From: Mactromeris polynyma
Taxonomy: Eukaryota > Mollusca > Bivalvia > Venerida > Mactridae
DNA: 64,000 bases
Direction of reading: 5' to 3'
Assembly: GCA_032209605.1 (NCBI GenBank)
Contig: JASFXZ010000057.1
Coordinates: 620,001-684,000, forward strand
The notes under the pieces are model-generated. The model was not told the DNA's origin. It was given only the letters and a program-made list of their open reading frames with translations, and searched no databases. Below are positions 48,001-59,486 of this stretch, piece after piece (position 1 is the first letter of the stretch; every line of letters begins with the position of its first letter). The position numbers were made by a program, and so were the translations under genes.

Positions 48001-51000
48001 TAATTATATCTCACAATTGTAGCATTTTAAACATACAGTGATTTCTCACGTAAGAACCACGACCAAATTTAAACCCACTCATTAATAAGACCATAATTGT
48101 ATGGACTGGTATTCAAGTTTTCTTTCATATTTGACCTTTACAACTATGACCGACAATCTTCAGAACTTAGGTGGTCTTATTATTGATATTTCACTGTATA
48201 GCTGAATGGTTAGACATATAGGCTGTATAGGACGGGGGATTCGGGTCCGATTCTCAGGCTGGGTAGATCATGTCCCACCGCGACATTGGCAACGATCATG
48301 TCCCACCGCGACATTGACAACGATCATGTCCCACCGCGACATTGGCAACGATCATGTCCCACCGCGACATTGGCAACGATCATGTCCCACCGCGACATTG
48401 GCAACGATCATGTCCCACCGCGACATTGGCAACGATCATGTCCCACCGCGACATTGGCAACGATCATGTCCCACCGCGACATTGGCAACGATCATTTCTC
48501 CTCCACCTCTGATTCATGCGTTGTCAGCTACTTTCGGAAGGGCAAGTTAGTACTGACTATTGATTAATTATGTCACACTGTATATAGGTGGATCATTTTC
48601 TAACATCATGGCGATGAACTTAGCAAGATTTAAAAGTTGTCCAGATTTCAAGAAGACGGGAATGTATGGTCAGAAACGAATGAAATTTTACACATCTGCC
48701 GAGGTAAGTAATGGGTAAAACAGCGTCCATATTTTCCAATTTAATATTGAACATTATGTCATCTTAGTTTATTGAAAATATGTACACTTTGTATGGATAT
48801 TACAAGTTTCTCTCATTCAAATTCCGGAACACATGAATAGTCGGATGAAGAGCGATGACAGTTGGTGAGTTCATCGTAACATCTGCAAAAATGTTCCGTG
48901 TCATAATGTCGTACATAGAATGCACCAATCATGTACAAGTACTTATACATCGATAGCATATGTGATAAATATCGTTCTTCCATAAATCATAAAGTATAAC
49001 TAATAATTGTCAGTAATATCAATGAATCAAACTTTTAAAATACATACACAAGAAATTCCTATGTGATCATTAATGTTATGCGAATAGAATTTCAATAGTA
49101 ACAATGAAACTTCGGTATTTCAGGCCCATTATTCATTGGTGAAAGGCGCAGTATTTCTGGGACTTGGGTCGGATAGTGTAGTGAAGGTAGATACTGACGA
49201 AGCTGGTCGTATAAATCCAGAGGATCTTGAACGAAGAATAAAAGCTGACTTAGAAAAGGCATTTATATTCCATGTGTTAATGTAAAACAATATTTGTATT
49301 GTTATTAGTCCATTTTATTCATTACAATTCATCTTAATTGTTAATATGTTGAATATTAGTTTCAATAGGGATAAAACTGGACCAGAGTGTCAAAGAAGTG
49401 AGTACTTTTATAGTAACAGGATTGCTTGTAAGGGATCTAGTTCGCTCTACCTTACCGGGCTGGCGAATTGAAAATCGAGTAAAGGTTTGATCTTGTCATC
49501 TGTTGTTTCTTTGAACCAAGGTTTGTTCTATTCTTAATACTCGAGCGGTATGCTGTGTTAAGATAACGAAACGTATATATCTAGATTTGAATGATAAGAA
49601 AACATGCAACTCGAATTAAGATGAAAATGGAACTGCGACATGCGAAGCCAAACAGAAATAGGTTAATTAACTAATAAGACACCCTTGAGCCATGTAATTT
49701 TTAAAAAACTTGTCAAATTAACCAACATTGCCTACATGGAGCACTTTCAGACAAATCACTGGGAAATAAAATGTACATTTCGACATATACGCTGTAATAA
49801 ACAACTTAAAGCGAGTTTGTTTGCAGAATAGTCCAAATAGATACATTCAATTGTGGAGAAGCTTTACTTCTTTTAAACCATAGTCACCCAATTCTCCAAA
49901 ATGTAACACGACTGTTTCCTACAGTGCTTTGCCTTTAACTTAAATCACTTAGTCGGTGTCTGATATTACATGTTGAGCAGAACTGTAACAATTCGTGTTT
50001 TCAGGATGAGATGCCGGTGTTTGTTATGGCCACTGCGGGCACCACTGTGTTAGGAGCATATGACAAACTTGGTCCTCTTGCTGATATATGTACCAAATAT
50101 AATCTTTGGTTACACTGTGATGTAAGTGACTTGCCCTTTATTATGTGTATTCGAATGGCAGAAAAATATTACAACAGTACATATATTCTATGTTGTAAAA
50201 ACAACGTACTTCGGAATACTTCGTGTCACCAAATGAAACCAAAAAGATACGCACATGTATAGATTATACAATATCGCCTTAGGTAAATAAAATAAAAACT
50301 AACGTAAGAATGCTAACTAATTTTAAGACTGACATAACACGCATCTGTGACTATGATTGAATTACGACCATAATATCGAACGAACAAATTTATCATTATT
50401 TCAGTTTACGCTATCTCGCGACTATACATAATATAAACACATTGTAGGCACCGTTGCTTATTAAGGTCCACATATGAATGTTTAGCGATACTGCGAAGGT
50501 AATTAGGATGTTGAGATAATGAAAATAATGATGTTCATTATACATTTCAGGCATGTTGGGGCGGTGGTGCACTATTGTCAGATAAACACAGACATCTCAT
50601 GGAATCTGTAGAAAGGTTTGCTCAATAATTTATCTTATCATTGACTACATTTCCTATCGTACAACAAGCGACAAGTTGACACCTATGTTGTATTCATCGT
50701 AGTCAATTTCAAACGTACATTTATTCAAGCTTCATCAATGCACTGACATGACTATCATCAAATTCGTTTGATATATCAATTCTGTCTGCAGTCTACTCTC
50801 GTTGTAAACACTTGCAATGTGTCTCTTGTAATACCGTTCAGCACTTATATTTCAGTGATACATTTTGATACCCCGGCTTTCCGACTAGTCAATCAACAAT
50901 TTGTACTGTAATGTTTTCTCATTTTATTCAGAACACAATCGCTTAGTTGGAACTTTCATAAGATGTCGGCCGCACCAATACAGTGTTCAGCATTGCTTGT

Positions 51001-54000
51001 TCAGGAGAAGGTTCGTAAAAAATACATCTTTATCTGTACATAATCGACACCGTTACGGCCGTCTTAAAGGGGAGCCGTTTTATTTAAATCATAACACATA
51101 AATAATTGCAGTGGGGCACGTATATGGACGCAGTCTCAATTAATCTGTTGCCTTGGTTACGCTGTCAACATTGACATTTGTTTTCCTTGAATGTAATAGG
51201 CGTACCGCATAAGAGGGAGCCATTTATAAAACCTCTCTGTGTATTTCACCGTATTCTTTATTACAGTCGTTTTCAGCAGCTTTGTTTTGAAGTTTAATCT
51301 TAACACAATGAACAACATAAAGCGTGTCTTGAAATATCGTTTGTATTCTGTTTATCTTATCAGGGCCTGATGGAAGAATGTAACAGGTTTAGGGCAGAGT
51401 ATTTATTCCAGCCAGACAAATGTTACGACACATCTTACGATATAGGTACTCCATAATTCCTTATGTATAAATAGCTCGTAGATGAAATATCATGTGCTCG
51501 GTTTTTGTCTTTGTAATCACCCCAGGATTACATGCTCAGAAGTGCTTCAATTACAGTTTATCCTTTTCTTATCCGAAGAAAAGTCCATTACCGGCAATAA
51601 GACATTGTCAAAATACTTGATACATTTTGTATTGGATCGACAGTGTGTGATTCCATATCTAAAATCTAAATGGTCAGTCTGCTGAAACGAATGGCAAGGA
51701 ACTTTGGGGCATGCTTCTATATAGTCATGTTCGAGGGGCCAGATAAGCATTTTTTGACAAATAGGGATCAACCCGCTTAGTTTGAAGTGTTAATCATGAT
51801 TAAACTTAAACTTTAAAAGCTTAAACACTGAACACTGCTCAACATACTGCTGACCACTGACCAATGTTACTGAGAAGAGTGGTTATTGTATCACTGATAA
51901 TGGCGGTGTTAGGTCCGTTGTTTTCAAGTCTTGTTCATAAATTGCATTTCACTATTTAGTACGTTTTACGGTAAACTTCATCAATTATCAATATAAACAT
52001 GTACAGTCGGACCTCGTGTATTCGACATCCTTCTATCCGAATACTCGGTATCATCCGAAATGTCATGAACTTTCGGACCCAATGAACTCAAATGAACGAG
52101 GTCCGACTGTAGTATTAATTTATTCATTAGGTGATAAAACAATACAATGCGGAAGAAAAGTTGATGCTTTAAAGTTATGGTTAATGTGGAAAGGACTCGG
52201 AGATACTGGCATGGCCGCCGCTGTGGAGAATGCATTTGATAATGCTGGGTAATTACAAATAATAGATCAATACACTATATATACACCCAAATATCTTTCT
52301 CAATGGTCAATATTTATACAGTCATACTTTTATAAACAAGCACATGGCAATACAAATTGATTAACTTTATTTTTTTTCATACTGACCCAAGCATTAATCT
52401 ATTAAAATCCAAAATGCATGCATACGTTTTGATATACGTATTATACCAAGATTTTAATCATAGTGGATAAGCAGTTACGGCGGAAGTTGACCAGTTAAAT
52501 GTATGATATTCACAAATCGTTTATTTGAGGTTACCAGACTTAAGTAGGAGCTACAGCATGTATCCAGGAGTTCTTTGTCAAGATAGTTGATGTTTGCGAA
52601 AATGAGATATGCTTATGTTTGTTATTACATCATTTCTATACTATTTTTCAAAATAGACACAATACGTTCATTTAAAAATACGCACTAATTATCGTTAATT
52701 GTAAACAATTAACTTGCACTCACTTTTAGACCACCTCAATAATAAGACCACCTCGAAATAAATAATTCAAGTATTTAACATCAATAAGAATACCACCTCA
52801 ATAAGAAGACCAGTTTTCAAGGATTCCAGTGGTTGGTCTTATTATTGAGGTTTTACACTATTTATTTTTGCAGGTATTTCACAGATCTGCTCAGAAAAAG
52901 AGATGGTTTTCGCTTAGTCATACAAGAGGTAACGCTTAAAAGTATTATAGCAAACTTTGTATTGTTTCATAAGCATTATTTAGGCAGAATTATAATTGTT
53001 ACTTATATTGCATTTATTTATATTACATAATATTTTTAATCAATCTGTTATGCTTTTTTCGATAAATTTCATATTGTACAATTTCAGTTTGAATGTACAA
53101 ATATATGTTTCTGGTACATACCAAAGTCTTTACGAGGTCAGGAAGAAACTCCGGAATGGTGGGAAAAGGTTGCCAAGGTAACTAAGAATTCGAAGTTTGA
53201 TTTTCATAAATTCTATTTGACGAATTTTACTATTACAATGCAACAGTTATATATGGGAGATGATAGGGGCTGTGTTTCACAAGTAGTTCCATATCGATAC
53301 AAACATCTTCATCAACTAGATATGTACTCAGGATTATCACTGTTCCTTAGCAACCGGAACTCAAAATGTACTCAGCAAACTAACTGGTGTGGAGATTTAA
53401 GTCTACAAAAAATACCATGTTAATTGCATGCTGATTATTGTTTGTAACCATTTTCCTATAAGATTTGAGCATGAATATGAGATTTGAGGATACACATTGA
53501 TTATAACTCAGCACGTTCTAATCAGGCCTTGACAGTAAACTCCCCTGCAGACTCCACATTCAGCCACAGCTTCGTACATTTGATGGTAATGATTTTGAGT
53601 AGTAATTAACTATTGTAGTCTTGATGTCTAAGGTTGGTAGTTGTGGGTATACGTATATAACTGGAGTGGAAACTGGATTTTCCTGTAGTTTTTTTATATC
53701 CCCACCCTTAAAAGACGGAGGGGCAAAAAGTGTTACCCATGTCCATGCGTCCGTGCGTTTGTCTCTCCGTGTGCTCGTCTGTCCGTGCGAAAATGAAAGG
53801 ATGGATGGATTCAGTTCATATTGTAAACACTAAGCATAGGTCGATTTTGGTTACAATCCGACATATTTTGGAGGAATTATGGCCCTTTCTCGACTTAATA
53901 GCAGGGTCATCCTATGGACACAACTAGTTTGAATTGCAACATCTCATTGACGGCAATGTTAGCTTAATTAAGATGTTACCACTTTGATTTCTAACATCGC

Positions 54001-54448
54001 AAACCAACTATATCTATAAACATGTCTTTAAAACGCAAAGACAATATTTCATTAATTTGAGTTATAGACATCCTATTCTGAAATTTAATACAATTTGATC
54101 TTTGTTATTCGAAAATTATCCGCAAATGAAATGCCAATATCAAGTATTCGCATAGTAGATTTAAATTTAGACACTTTAGTTCATGCACTGGGCATACTAC
54201 TGTTATGAATTATTGCCATTACACTTATATTAAGCATATATAATTATATAGATGTATTATCTATACAGGTTGCTCCGACGATTAAACAACGAATGATGGA
54301 AGAAGGGACCATGATGATAGGGTACCAGCCCCTAACTGTGAAGAGTCTCGTTAATTTCTTCCGTATAATCATCAGTAGTCCTAGCTGTGACCATTCAGAC
54401 ATGGACTTTGTGGTTAATGAAATAGAACGCCTTGGTGAAGATTTATAG
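45082..54448 (+). CDS. PLP-dependent decarboxylase, CSAD/GADL1-like, 15 exons
   Basis: Group II amino-acid decarboxylase (cytosolic, PLP cofactor), closest by eye to cysteine sulfinate decarboxylase and GAD-like 1. Likely substrates are cysteine sulfinate, aspartate or glutamate. Exons: 45082-45124, 46038-46171, 46439-46532, 47107-47197, 47874-47980, 48588-48703, 49124-49258, 50005-50121, 50551-50615, 50932-51010, 51364-51445, 52131-52248, 52874-52928, 53088-53177, 54269-54448. This gives 1506 nt, 501 aa, against about 490-500 for the family. Motifs: [37 protein letters not shown] (stacking His197), [22 protein letters not shown] (Asp279) and WNFHKM (PLP Lys311, 50960-50962). The usual Pro before His-Lys is Phe. 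The exon 7 donor is non-canonical or slightly misplaced (see findings). Exon 1 is short; ATG 45082 is the only start in frame there. Confidence 0.9.
45235..45441 (-). mobile_element. tRNA-derived SINE (decarboxylase intron 1)
   Basis: On the minus strand the head reads gcccactcggctagctcagt then tggtagagcgc, a strong box A (tagctcagttgg), followed by a degenerate box B (aattcgattcccggg) about 50 bp on. The anticodon arm no longer pairs. The body continues gtcgccgtatgtaaccgaaa and ends aaacccgacgttaaacaaaa, an A-rich tail. The orientation is opposite to the gene. This is a typical invertebrate tRNA-SINE; a functional tRNA is unlikely. Confidence 0.7.
46637..46705 (+). repeat. tRNA-like (Leu/Ser-type) SINE head in decarboxylase intron 3
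   Basis: Box-A-like ttggccgaggggttgag and box-B-like gagttcaaaacc sit at tRNA spacing, 105 bp downstream of the exon 3 donor. The arms do not pair cleanly. A short open frame crossing it is read-through of exon 3 into the intron. Confidence 0.45.
48036..48195. mobile_element. MITE family 2, copy c (decarboxylase intron 5)
   Basis: Left cagtgatttctca and right tgatatttcactg termini are inverted and flanked by TA on both sides. The interior attaataagacca and tatggactgg match copy b. This is the best-preserved TA-flanked member. Confidence 0.75.
48198..48255 (+). repeat. tRNA-like fragment between MITE and minisatellite
   Basis: Box-A-like tatagctgaatggttagac and box-B-like gggtccgattctc are spaced as in a tRNA gene. 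It starts at the MITE copy's TA flank and runs to within about 10 bp of the 28-bp minisatellite. It is probably a SINE remnant. Confidence 0.4.
48266..48495. repeat. 28-bp minisatellite (decarboxylase intron 5)
   Basis: About eight nearly identical copies of gatcatgtcccaccgcgaca plus ttggcaac. They are GC-rich compared with the surrounding intron, and one copy has ttgacaac. The frames open across it (Asp-His-Val-Pro-Pro-Arg-His type) are artefacts of a repeat lacking stops. It ends about 90 bp before exon 6. Confidence 0.92.
52004..52109. mobile_element. MITE family 1, copy e (decarboxylase intron 11)
   Basis: This is the cleanest copy: cagtcggacctcgtgtattc at the left and gaacgaggtccgactg at the right, with TA on both sides. 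The element is only 106 bp. Its right end is 21 bp upstream of exon 12 (52131). Confidence 0.85.
52722..52859. mobile_element. MITE family 2, copy d (decarboxylase intron 12)
   Basis: The left portion agaccacctcaataataaga and the right portion tcttattattgaggttttac are inverted. The terminal CAGTG is eroded on the left. Its right end is about 14 bp upstream of exon 13 (52874). Confidence 0.7.
53690..53905. repeat. Interspersed repeat with CGTCCGTGCGT-type tract
   Basis: The segment accaccctt-like ccccacccttaaaagacgga followed by catgcgtccgtgcgtttgtc and ctgtccgtgcg, then attatggccctttctcgact, looks like an interspersed repeat. A shorter related stretch, cctctgtccgtgtgtgtg, occurs at 61500-61560. 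It lies in the last decarboxylase intron and has no credible coding frame. Confidence 0.4.
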
Positions 54449-54474
54449 TGTGCAAGTCTTTATATGTTAAAGCC

Positions 54475-54571
54475 GTTATACAATAATCTGTCATACAACA
54501 AGCAGTCAACATCAAGCAGTTATACAATAATCTGTCATACAACAAGCAGTCAACATCAAGCAGTCATACAA
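54475..54571. repeat. 44-bp direct repeat in decarboxylase 3' UTR
   Basis: Two identical copies of a 44-bp unit, gttatacaataatctgtcat then acaacaagcagtcaacatca, with a third partial copy. They start 27 bp after the stop codon and so lie within the mRNA. Confidence 0.88.
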
Positions 54572-55137
54572 CTGTCACGTGAAATGATATACCTAACGTT
54601 AAAAGAGTTAATCAACCTTTTGTAGTTTGGATATTTACAGATCATATATATAATGTACCGCAACATGTGTTATTTGCTTATGTGTACATACTTTATTAAG
54701 TTGTTATATGATATTCATATAATAGATATATATATAATTATATATTTCTGTACACATTTTAAATTAACGTGTTGAAGGAAACACACCATTTTTGATTTTC
54801 ACATCGAGTACAAAATGTGTGTGATTGCACGAGTACAAAATAAGCTTAGTATAGCATTACTTATGTGGGTAGTGGTAACACATATCATCATACCATACTT
54901 ATAATTTATGTGAACATGGAGATAGAGGTAGTATACAAAACATGGTAAAAAGCGTACTTGTATATATTTATGACAATAACATTAATTAGGATATAAACGT
55001 ATACCATCCTATTATCGTGACTTTTGTAGCTTTTGATGATCTCATTTATTATGTATGTATGAACATGTGTAGATATGCAGATACATATATTGTTAATGTT
55101 AATTTCTTACATTGTTGTTGTTTGAAGACCACATTGT

Positions 55138-55183
55138 AATAAAGTTACACCTGTAGCTTATTGTGATATCTTCATGAAATAAA
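55138..55183 (+). terminator. Candidate polyadenylation signals, first decarboxylase
   Basis: AATAAA occurs at 55138-55143 and 55178-55183, about 0.7 kb after the stop. The sequence between is unremarkable AT-rich 3' UTR. Either signal is plausible. Confidence 0.5.
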
Positions 55184-55199
55184 GATACTATTATTAGTA

Positions 55200-56665
55200 T
55201 CATTATTATAAATCATTTGCGGTCAAAATATGTTTAATCTTCGACCGAAGGAGCGCTACACTGGGGTCACCATTAAACGAGGGTAACACAATTAAACAAA
55301 GGTTCAAAAGAAGAATATTGACATAATCGTCTTGGCAGATATAGAGTTGTGATATGGAACACACATTTTTGGTAAAACCCGGAATTTTTTGTGCTACATA
55401 AAAAACTAAACATCTGACATCAGCATAGCTCCGATAAGTTAGCACGAAGTAACGAAGATATCAAACATAAATATATCTAAGTGGCGCATATGTCGAACAT
55501 TTTCATGAAACGTAGCCCAGGAATCGTAAAATCTCAATACAATGTCAACTGTATGCGATTTGCGTGTCACCCCAGTCCGAATGTTACGTCCGCCCTCGTA
55601 CGCAGCGTAATTATTGCATCTGTGCAATACTATCTATGCAACATGATTTGATCAATATTCGTAAAAACATATTTTGTCTATATATTAAATGACAATATTT
55701 TCGCCAACATCTCACCTCGAAGCAAATGTTTTAAAATGGATTATCTCACGCACCTCGAGTGTATCGGAAAGTTTTTAGTATGTGAAGGTCAATCTCGGAA
55801 GTTACGTAGTGATTACATGTACATGTTTACACAATTGAATGATACATACGTGTATGGATCTTTACAATGGCACAGTCGGATGGACATATTCTATTCGGTG
55901 AATATATTCTTATATTTCTTCGTCTGCATGTTCATACTTCTACTCTTCTTCTAAAATATTGGCGATAGAGTTTCAACATATATGACCTCTGTACATAGTC
56001 TGAATGACGATCGGAAATAACCATTGGCGTAGGCAGGTTACAGGCAAGGGGAGCATGGCTGTGTTTTGTTTGGTTATATTCACATTTTGTATGGCAGAGA
56101 AACGAACATTTAAAGCTACAAATTACATGTAGGGGGCTACGTGTGATTAGGATCTAATTATCGATTACGATTTCCTGAGTATGCGTTTGTTCCAGGATTT
56201 GTCTCATCCTCTACCAACTGAGCTAGCCGTGTATGCGATTTCCTGATTAATAAATGCTTATAGCGATAACATCTCCTATGTATGTATATGATAATATCCT
56301 AATACTTGTAATTGTGACGTTCCTAATATCGAAATATGAGTGAAAGTAGGACGGATCCTTCAGTACATACTACATAGTATATATATTTATTTCGGTAGTT
56401 GAGTATACATGGTACATGGATAATTAAGACATGCGATAATAATAAAATAATAATTATGACATGTGCATAAGATCCATGCCATGCACACCAACACCTAGGA
56501 TAGCACAAACATTAGTAAACTCTTATTTCCATTGTGGTCCTAATACATTAGTATTGCCCTGCTACTCATTAAACTTCGGCTATATTTTCAGGTGTTTTCG
56601 TTATTTTCGTCATTAAAAAATATACTGATACTAAATTAACAAACAAGATCAACCGATCAAACAGT
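55200..56665. other. Intergenic, no supported gene
   Basis: AT-rich sequence between the first decarboxylase and the satellite. The only recognisable piece is a short tRNA-like box A on the minus strand at about 56209-56235 (ggctagctcagttggtagag), a SINE remnant. Several 60-80 codon frames are present, but none has recognisable protein features. Confidence 0.5.
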
Positions 56666-56668
56666 GGT

Positions 56669-59486
56669 AAGATCTCGGACACCCATGCATACAGTAGTAA
56701 GATCTCGGACACCCATGCATACAGTAGTAAGATCTCGCACACCCATGCATACAGTAGTAAGATCTCGCACACCCATGCATACAGTAGTAAGATCTCGGAC
56801 ACCAATGCATACAGTAGTAAGATCTCGCACACCCGTGCATACAGTAGTAAGATCTCGGACACCCATGCATACAGTAGTAAGATCTCGCACACCCATGCAT
56901 ACAGTAGTAAGATCTCGCACACCCATGCATACAGTAGTAATATCTCGGACACCCATGCATACAGTAGTAAGATCTCGGACACCCATGTATACAGTAGTAA
57001 GATCTCGGACACCCATGCATACAGTAGTAAGATCTCGCACACCCATGCATACAGTAGTAAGATCTCGGACACCCATGCATACAGTAGTAAGATCTCGGAC
57101 ACCCATGCATACAGTAGTAAGATCTCGGACACCCATGCATACAGTAGTAAGATCTCGCACACCCATGCATACAGTAGTAAGATCTCGCACACCCATGCAT
57201 ACAGTAGTAAGATCTCGCACACCCATGCATACAGTAGTAAGATCTCGGACACCCATGCATACAGTAGTAAGATCTCGGACACCCATGCATACAGTAGTAA
57301 GATCTCGCACACCCATGCATACAGTAGTAAGATCTCGGACACCCATGCATACAGTAGTAAGATCTCGGACACCCATGCATACAGTAGTAAGATCTCGGAC
57401 ACCCATGCATACAGTAGTAAGATCTCGCACACCCATGCATACAGTAGTAAGATCTCGCACACCCATGCATACAGTAGTAAGACCTCGCACACCCATGCAT
57501 ACAGTAGTAAGATCTCGGACACCCATGCATACAGTAGTAAGATCTCGGACACCCATGCATACAGTAGTAAGATCTCGGACACCCATGCATACAGTAGTAA
57601 GATCTCGGACACCCATGCATACAGTAGTAAGATCTCGCACACCCATGCATACAGTAGTAAGATCTCGCACACCCATGCATACAGTAGTAAGATCTCGCAC
57701 ACCCATGCATACAGTAGTAAGATCTCGGACACCCATGCATACAGTAGTAAGATCTCGGACACCCATGCATACAGTAGTAAGATCTCGCACACCCATGCAT
57801 ACAGTAGTAAGATCTCGGACACCCATGCATACAGTAGTAAGATCTCGGACACCCATGCATACAGTAGTAAGATCTCGGACACCCATGCATACAGTAGTAA
57901 GATCTCGCACACCCATGCATACAGTAGTAAGATCTCGCACACCCATGCATACAGTAGTAAGACCTCGCACACCCATGCATACAGTAGTAAGATCTCGGAC
58001 ACCCATGCATACAGTAGTAAGATCTCGGACACCCATGCATACAGTAGTAAGATCTCGGACACCCATGCATACAGTAGTAAGATCTCGCACACCCATGCAT
58101 ACAGTAGTAAGATCTCGCACACCCATGCATACAGTAGTAAGATCTCGGACACCCATGCATACAGTAGTAAGATCTCGGACACCCATGCATACAGTAGTAA
58201 GATCTCGGACACCCATGCATACAGTAGTAAGATATCGCACACCCATGCATACAGTAGTAAGATCTCGGACACCCATGCATACAGTAGTAAGATCTCGGAC
58301 ACCCATGCATACAGTAGTAAGATCTCGGACACCCATGCATACAGTAGTAAGATCTCGGACACCCATGCATACAGTAGTAAGATCTCGCACACCCATGCAT
58401 ACAGTAGTAAGATCTCGCACACCCATGCATACAGTAGTAAGATCTCGGACACCCATGCATACAGTAGTAAGATCTCGGACACCCATGCATACAGTAGTAA
58501 GATCTCGGACACCCATGCATACAGTAGTAAGATATCGCACACCCATGCATACAGTAGTAAGATCTCGGACACCCATGCATACAGTAGTAAGATCTCGGAC
58601 ACCCATGCATACAGAAGTAAGATCTCGGACACCCATGCATACAGTAGTAAGATCTCGGACACCCATGCATACAGTAGTAAGATCTCGGACACCCATGCAT
58701 ACAGTAGTAAGATCTCGCACACCCATGCATACAGTAGTAAGATCTCGCACACCCATGCATACAGTAGTAAGATCTCGGACACCCATGCATACAGTAGTAA
58801 GATCTCGGACACCCATGCATACAGTAGTAAGATCTCGGACACCCATGCATACAGTAGTAAGATATCGCACACCCATGCATACAGTAGTAAGATCTCGGAC
58901 ACCCATGCATACAGTAGTAAGATCTCGGACACCCATGCATACAGTAGTAAGATCTCGCACACCCATGCATACAGTAGTAAGATCTCGGACACCCATGCAT
59001 ACAGTAGTAAGATCTCGGACACCCATGCATACAGTAGTAAGATCTCGGACACCCATGCATACAGTAGTAAGATCTCGGACACCCATGCATACAGTAGTAA
59101 GATCTCGGACACCCATGCATACAGTAGTAAGATCTCGCACACCCATGCATACAGTAGTAAGATCTCGGACACCCATGCATACAGTAGTAAGATCTCGGAC
59201 ACCCATGCATACAGTAGTAAGATCTCGGACACCCATGCATACAGTAGTAAGATCTCGCACACCCATGCATACAGTAGTAAGATCTCGCACACCCGTGCAT
59301 ACAGTAGTAAGACCTCGCACACCCATGCATACAGTAGTAAGATCTCGGACACCCATGCATACAGTAGTAAGATCTCGGACACCCATGCATACAGTAGTAA
59401 GATCTCGGACACCCATGCATACAGTAGTAAGATCTCGGACACCCATGCATACAGTAGTAAGATCTCGCACACCCATGCATACACAG
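56669..59486. repeat. 30-bp satellite array, 94 units, with higher-order structure
   Basis: Tandem 30-bp unit, gatctcggacacccatgcat plus acagtagtaa, repeated about 94 times with no length change. Each unit contains two hexamer palindromes, agatct and atgcat. The main variant is cggac versus cgcac (about 59 against 35 units). Rarer marks are gacctcgcac (57481, 57961, 59311), gatatcgcac (58231, 58531, 58861) and acccgtgcat (56821, 59281). Blocks 57121-57600 and 57601-58080 have identical variant order over 16 units. Since 30 is divisible by 3 and the unit has no stop in several frames, very long frames cross it on both strands. They are artefacts, with no homology or codon signal. Confidence 0.97.

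Noticed and set aside
48206..48567. Repeat protein across the 28-bp minisatellite
   Set aside because: The 28-bp unit cycles through frames and lies in a decarboxylase intron; the peptide is an artefact.
56669..59486. CRISPR array
   Set aside because: The repeats are contiguous with no unique spacers, and the context is an animal genome.
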